Source: MWBF01 sp964614645 (lineage in GTDB: Bacteria; Chloroflexota; Anaerolineae; CG2-30-64-16). From it: a stretch of DNA of 13,686 nucleotides. Location of the stretch: the NCBI GenBank assembly GCA_964614645.1, contig CAZTMA010000136.1, forward strand, positions 1 to 13,686, given 5' to 3'. The notes beneath the pieces are model-generated. The model saw only the letters and a list, made by a program, of their open reading frames with translations. It was not told where the DNA came from and ran no database searches. Within the stretch, counting starts at the first letter, position 1. Each line of letters opens with the position of its first letter. Shown piece by piece: positions 11,703 through 13,686 of the stretch. Made by a program: the position numbers and the translations under genes.

Positions 11703-11978
11703 GTGACGATCTTACGAGAACTGGTCGCTGCGTTCAGAAGCCAGTTTCAGGATCCCTATTTCGTCTGGGGCTTTCTGGAGGGCACTTTCTGTGCCTTGAT
11801 CGTTGGCTACGCTTCCACCCAGTTCCTGTACTGGTGGAATCGGATGCTTCAGGCCTCGCGCTCACCCGCAACCCAGCCCGGACCGAGCCCTATGGATAAT
11901 CTGGGAGGCTGCGTGCGGGCCGCTATCGTGGTGACGTTGGTTGTTCTTATTGCGCTGGTCCTCATCTTCGGGCTCTGA
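11703..11978 (+). CDS. Small membrane protein with two transmembrane segments
   Basis: Taken from GTG 11703, 91 residues: VTILRELVAAFRSQFQDPYF opens it. The first hydrophobic segment is about residues 20-45 (FVWGFLEGTFCALIVGYAST, QFLYWW), followed by a polar Pro/Ser linker (SRSPATQPGPSPMDN) and a C-terminal hydrophobic segment (RAAIVVTLVVLIALVLIFGL). The start is set by a strong GAGGAGG (11691-11697) five bases before the GTG; the frame stays open upstream to 11667 but without a better site. Two membrane passes with a short linker recall membrane partners of conflict systems and holin-like proteins, but there is no family evidence. It is divergent from the 11580 gene and about 100 nt upstream of the promoter at 12076. 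Confidence 0.65.
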   Translation: MTILRELVAAFRSQFQDPYFVWGFLEGTFCALIVGYASTQFLYWWNRMLQASRSPATQPGPSPMDNLGGCVRAAIVVTLVVLIALVLIFGL

Positions 11979-11988
11979 CGGTCCGCAT

Positions 11989-12084
11989 ATGTCCCAGTCT
12001 GCGCTGGCGCAGCAGGAAGCGATCAAGGGGCTGGCTGATGCCGTCCGGTCGTGGACCGCAGCCAGTCACGGGATATTGCGATAA
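11989..12084 (+). other. 31-codon frame ending SWTAASHGILR: small ORF or gene-tail relic
   Basis: MSQSALAQQEAIKGLADAVR-SWTAASHGILR, stop TAA inside the next promoter. Its end repeats the peptide KWTAASHAELR before the 9913 promoter. There is no ribosome site. It is more likely the duplicated tail of an upstream gene than a working peptide. Confidence 0.3.
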
Positions 12085-12128
12085 TGCAGGGGGTGTGCTA
12101 ATATCCACACAGCGCAACCGCCCCGCAC
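12051..12128 (+). repeat. Direct repeat, copy 2: gene tail plus promoter plus start of leader
   Basis: Counterpart of 9890-9975; includes an exact 20-nt match followed by closely similar promoter and transcript-start sequence. Confidence 0.65.
12076..12104 (+). promoter_or_regulatory. Promoter of leader RNA copy C and the downstream operon
   Basis: TTGCGA (12076-12081), 17-nt spacer ending in TGTGC, TAATAT (12099-12104); start near 12111. Confidence 0.65.
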
Positions 12129-12243
12129 TGCGCAGCCCGGGGCGATGGCCAGAGCCAGGGGCGCTCTGACAGGCGTCAGTCCAGCATGTTGAGCCGCCCA
12201 AGCGCAAGCTGTGCTGGCGCCGTCAGAACCGGGGGCGGCTTTT
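12111..12243 (+). ncRNA. Structured leader RNA, copy C (upstream of 12289 operon)
   Basis: P1: CGCCCCG (12119-12125) with CGGGGCG (12138-12144). P2: CAGAGC (12150-12155) with GCTCTG (12163-12168) around CAGGGGC. P3: terminator 12192-12243, its left arm inside the string GCCGCCCAAGCGCAA shared with copy A. A further pairing, GGCG(12172-12175)..CCAGCA(12181-12186) with TGCTGGCGCC (12212-12221), would place the left arm of the terminator in its loop. The two folds are therefore either mutually exclusive, as in an attenuator, or form a pseudoknot. That extra stem is not present in copy A. Confidence 0.6.
12192..12243 (+). terminator. Intrinsic terminator closing leader RNA copy C
   Basis: AGCCGCCC (12192-12199) with GGGCGGCT (12233-12240), then a T-run to 12243; 33-nt loop. 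It ends 45 nt before the next start codon. Confidence 0.65.
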
Positions 12244-12288
12244 GTATGCCGGGCGCCGGCCCCAGCCCACGATAGGGAGTCGTCTGTT

Positions 12289-13071
12289 TTGCCCCTGCAA
12301 CAAGTGACCCATGAATTCCTGACCCTCGTCGAACGCGAGACCGGCTACCCGGCCCGGCTCATCGAGGACCCAAATCTGCCGACCCTCGCCAAGGTCCAGA
12401 TGGCCCGCGGCACCGTGCCGGCGCACTTCATCCAGTACAAGCCCACGCGCGACGAGAGCCTGGACTACCTGATCTGCTACCAGTGCGGCTATATCCTGCG
12501 GCTGTTCGAGACCCCGCCCGGCGAGCGCTACGACCTCGGGGTGAAGTTGGCCAAGGAGGCCGAGGTCGTGCAGCTGCTGACCGGCCCGGCCGGCAAGCTG
12601 GCGCGCTTCGGCGTGACCGCGGCCCAGGCCGGCCAGCTGGCCGGCGTGTACCTCGGCGGCCTGCTGACGCACCTGCGCTCTATTCCCATCGGCATGCGCG
12701 TGGCCGAGTGGCTCGCCGAGAACTATCCGGCCCTGCGCGCGTCCCAACGGGCGACGGTACTCAAAGAGCTGGCCGAGGCCAAGGGCTCGCTGCAGGGGCA
12801 GGTGCGCGAGATCACGCCGGACGAGATCTACCTGCCGACCATGGCCATCAACGCGGCGCACGCCATGTTCTGGGCGGAGCGCTACGGCCGGCGCGAGCTG
12901 AGCGCGCCCTACCGCTCCTACGGCTACGACGCCGGCGGCCGGGCCCTGCTCAAACTCTGGCGGGCGGCTCCCGCCGATCCGGCCCACGACCGGGAGCTGG
13001 TCGACAGCTGGGCCGCGCAGCTCGGCCTCACCGGCTGGTACGAGTGGCTGCCGTACACCCCACCACAGTAA
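12289..13071 (+). CDS. Protein of unknown function, first gene of operon with TPR protein
   Basis: From TTG 12289, 260 residues: LPLQQVTHEFLTLVERETGY, PARLIEDPNLPTLAKVQMAR, SLDYLICYQCGYILRLFETP, then a helical C-terminal half (RVAEWLAENYPALRASQRAT, GQVREITPDEIYLPTMAINA, AHAMFWAERYGRRELSAPYR). I do not recognise a family. The segment LDYLICYQCGYILRLF has the length and position of a zinc-protease helix (LIxHExGHILR), but the His/Glu/His residues are replaced by Tyr/Gln/Tyr, so it could be an inactive metalloprotease relative; this is weak. The TTG start is chosen because AGGGAG (12274-12279) lies 9 nt upstream; the frame continues upstream only through the terminator, and GTG 12304 has no ribosome site. 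The stop codon overlaps the ribosome site of the next gene, so the two are co-translated. Expression passes through leader RNA copy C. Confidence 0.7.
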   Translation: MPLQQVTHEFLTLVERETGYPARLIEDPNLPTLAKVQMARGTVPAHFIQYKPTRDESLDYLICYQCGYILRLFETPPGERYDLGVKLAKEAEVVQLLTGPAGKLARFGVTAAQAGQLAGVYLGGLLTHLRSIPIGMRVAEWLAENYPALRASQRATVLKELAEAKGSLQGQVREITPDEIYLPTMAINAAHAMFWAERYGRRELSAPYRSYGYDAGGRALLKLWRAAPADPAHDRELVDSWAAQLGLTGWYEWLPYTPPQ

Positions 13072-13081
13072 GGACGCACCG

Positions 13082-13686
13082 ATGGCCAAACCCAGGCCCC
13101 GCACCCTCAGGCTCAAGCTGGCCGAGATCGATCCCGGCCTCTTGCCCGCGCCCGCCCCACGCGCCGGCACTGCCGCCCACCAGACAGCCGTCTCGCAGCT
13201 GCTCCGCCGGCTGCTCCGCGAGCTGGGCGGCCTGATCGAGTCCCTCGCGTTCACCGGGGACGAGGTCGTCGTCGCCTGGCAGCCGCCGGCCGGCGCGGGC
13301 CTGACCGGTCCCATCGTGAAGCTGCTGGAGCGCGGGCAGTACCAGGATGCGGCCCTGCTCCTGGAACTGCTCCTGAGCGATGACGGCGCCAACCCCGACC
13401 TGCTCTACAACCTCGGCATGGCCTACAGCGACATGGGCCGGCTGGACCGGGCCGTCACCCTGCTGCGCCGGCTGTTGGGCCGCGTGCCCGATCACGTCAA
13501 CGGCCGCGTGGCCCTGGGCGTCGCCCTCACCCGGCAACGGAAGTACGCCGAGGCCGAGACCGAGCTCCGGCAGGCTATCGCCGCCGAGCCGGGCAACCCT
13601 TACGCCCACCGCAACCTGGGCGGTGCGCTGCTGAGCCTGGGCCGGCCGGCTGAGGCGGTGGAGCATCTAAGGACGGCGGCCGAGCT
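13082..13686 (+). CDS. TPR-repeat protein (C-terminus beyond right edge)
   Basis: At least 201 residues with no stop before the window ends. Residues 1-75 are a basic, Ala/Leu-rich lead-in (MAKPRPRTLRLKLAEIDPGL, VSQLLRRLLRELGGLIESLA). From about residue 80 tandem TPR units follow: KLLERGQYQDAALLLELLLS, NPDLLYNLGMAYSDMGRLDR-AVTLLRRLLG, HVNGRVALGVALTRQRKYAE-AETELRQAIA, NPYAHRNLGGALLSLGRPAE-AVEHLRTAAE, each with the W/LG-Y/A-P spacing of TPRs. TPR arrays bind partner proteins. ATG 13082 has AAGGA (13070-13074) seven bases upstream, overlapping the previous stop codon. It is the second gene of the operon and likely works with the 260-aa protein before it. Long minus-strand frames over this stretch are shadows. 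Confidence 0.8.
   Translation, partial: MAKPRPRTLRLKLAEIDPGLLPAPAPRAGTAAHQTAVSQLLRRLLRELGGLIESLAFTGDEVVVAWQPPAGAGLTGPIVKLLERGQYQDAALLLELLLSDDGANPDLLYNLGMAYSDMGRLDRAVTLLRRLLGRVPDHVNGRVALGVALTRQRKYAEAETELRQAIAAEPGNPYAHRNLGGALLSLGRPAEAVEHLRTAAE

Noticed and set aside
12223..13392. Minus-strand frame of 389 codons, and another at 13028-13666
   Set aside because: Both are antisense to the 260-aa and TPR genes, whose repeats and ribosome sites are clear.

Overview
The window is GC-rich (the HEAT-repeat cargo gene and the Mrr-type nuclease gene are visibly less so). It carries SpoVS-type proteins, an EAD1-FGE protein and many short genes that each have their own promoter. This mix suggests an accessory region of a Chloroflexota (Chloroflexi) chromosome, possibly a filamentous or multicellular lineage. 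The phylum is inferred from gene content and was not tested by any search.

Layout: 1-187 (-) is the start of a small unknown protein. 408-845 (+) is an EVE-domain protein (GTG start). 840-2734 is a complete mobile-element footprint: an 8-bp direct repeat, two inverted repeats of about 191 bp (about 92% identical), and between them one HEAT-repeat gene with no transposase. 2769-3149 (+) and 3146-3442 (-) are small unknown genes meeting tail to tail with overlapping stops. 3580-3837 (+) is a DUF6504-like small protein. 3899-4055 is a promoter, structured leader RNA and terminator, followed at 4089-5612 by an EAD1-linker-FGE protein whose C-terminus looks like the variable region of a diversity-generating retroelement (DGR). 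5821-6093 is spoVS; 6090-6679 is a double-SpoVS gene broken by a 23-nt perfect hairpin; 6694-6951 is an HNH nuclease relic. 9585 to 6976 (-) is a two-gene operon: an unknown 311-aa protein, then a coiled-coil/Mrr-type nuclease. 9888-10108 is a second promoter-leader-terminator unit ahead of an AbiU2-like HEPN gene (10168-10791). 10816-11010 is a nonsense-interrupted relic. 11068-11580 (-) and 11703-11978 (+) are divergent unknown genes separated by three TTGGGATA repeats. 12049-12243 is a third promoter-leader-terminator unit ahead of a two-gene operon: an unknown 260-aa protein and a TPR protein that runs off the right edge.

Three things stand out. First, the HEAT gene sits inside a long-TIR element with a clean target duplication and no transposase, so it looks like a mobilised cargo gene. 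Second, a leader RNA with two conserved hairpins and a conserved terminator precedes two unrelated effector-like genes, and a diverged version precedes a third, the HEPN gene; this could be a shared attenuator, riboregulator or small RNA. Third, the EAD1-FGE protein is a likely DGR target of the conflict-system kind described in multicellular bacteria, although no reverse transcriptase or template repeat lies in the window.

Taken together the window reads as a defence or conflict island: base-modification reader (EVE), HEAT scaffold, FGE/EAD1 recognition protein, Mrr nuclease, HEPN RNase and decayed HNH nucleases, mostly as separately promoted one- or two-gene units. Most use a very similar promoter, TTGCnn-N17-TAnnnT with TGC in front of the -10 box. 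Family names rest on recognition of sequence patterns, not on database searches.
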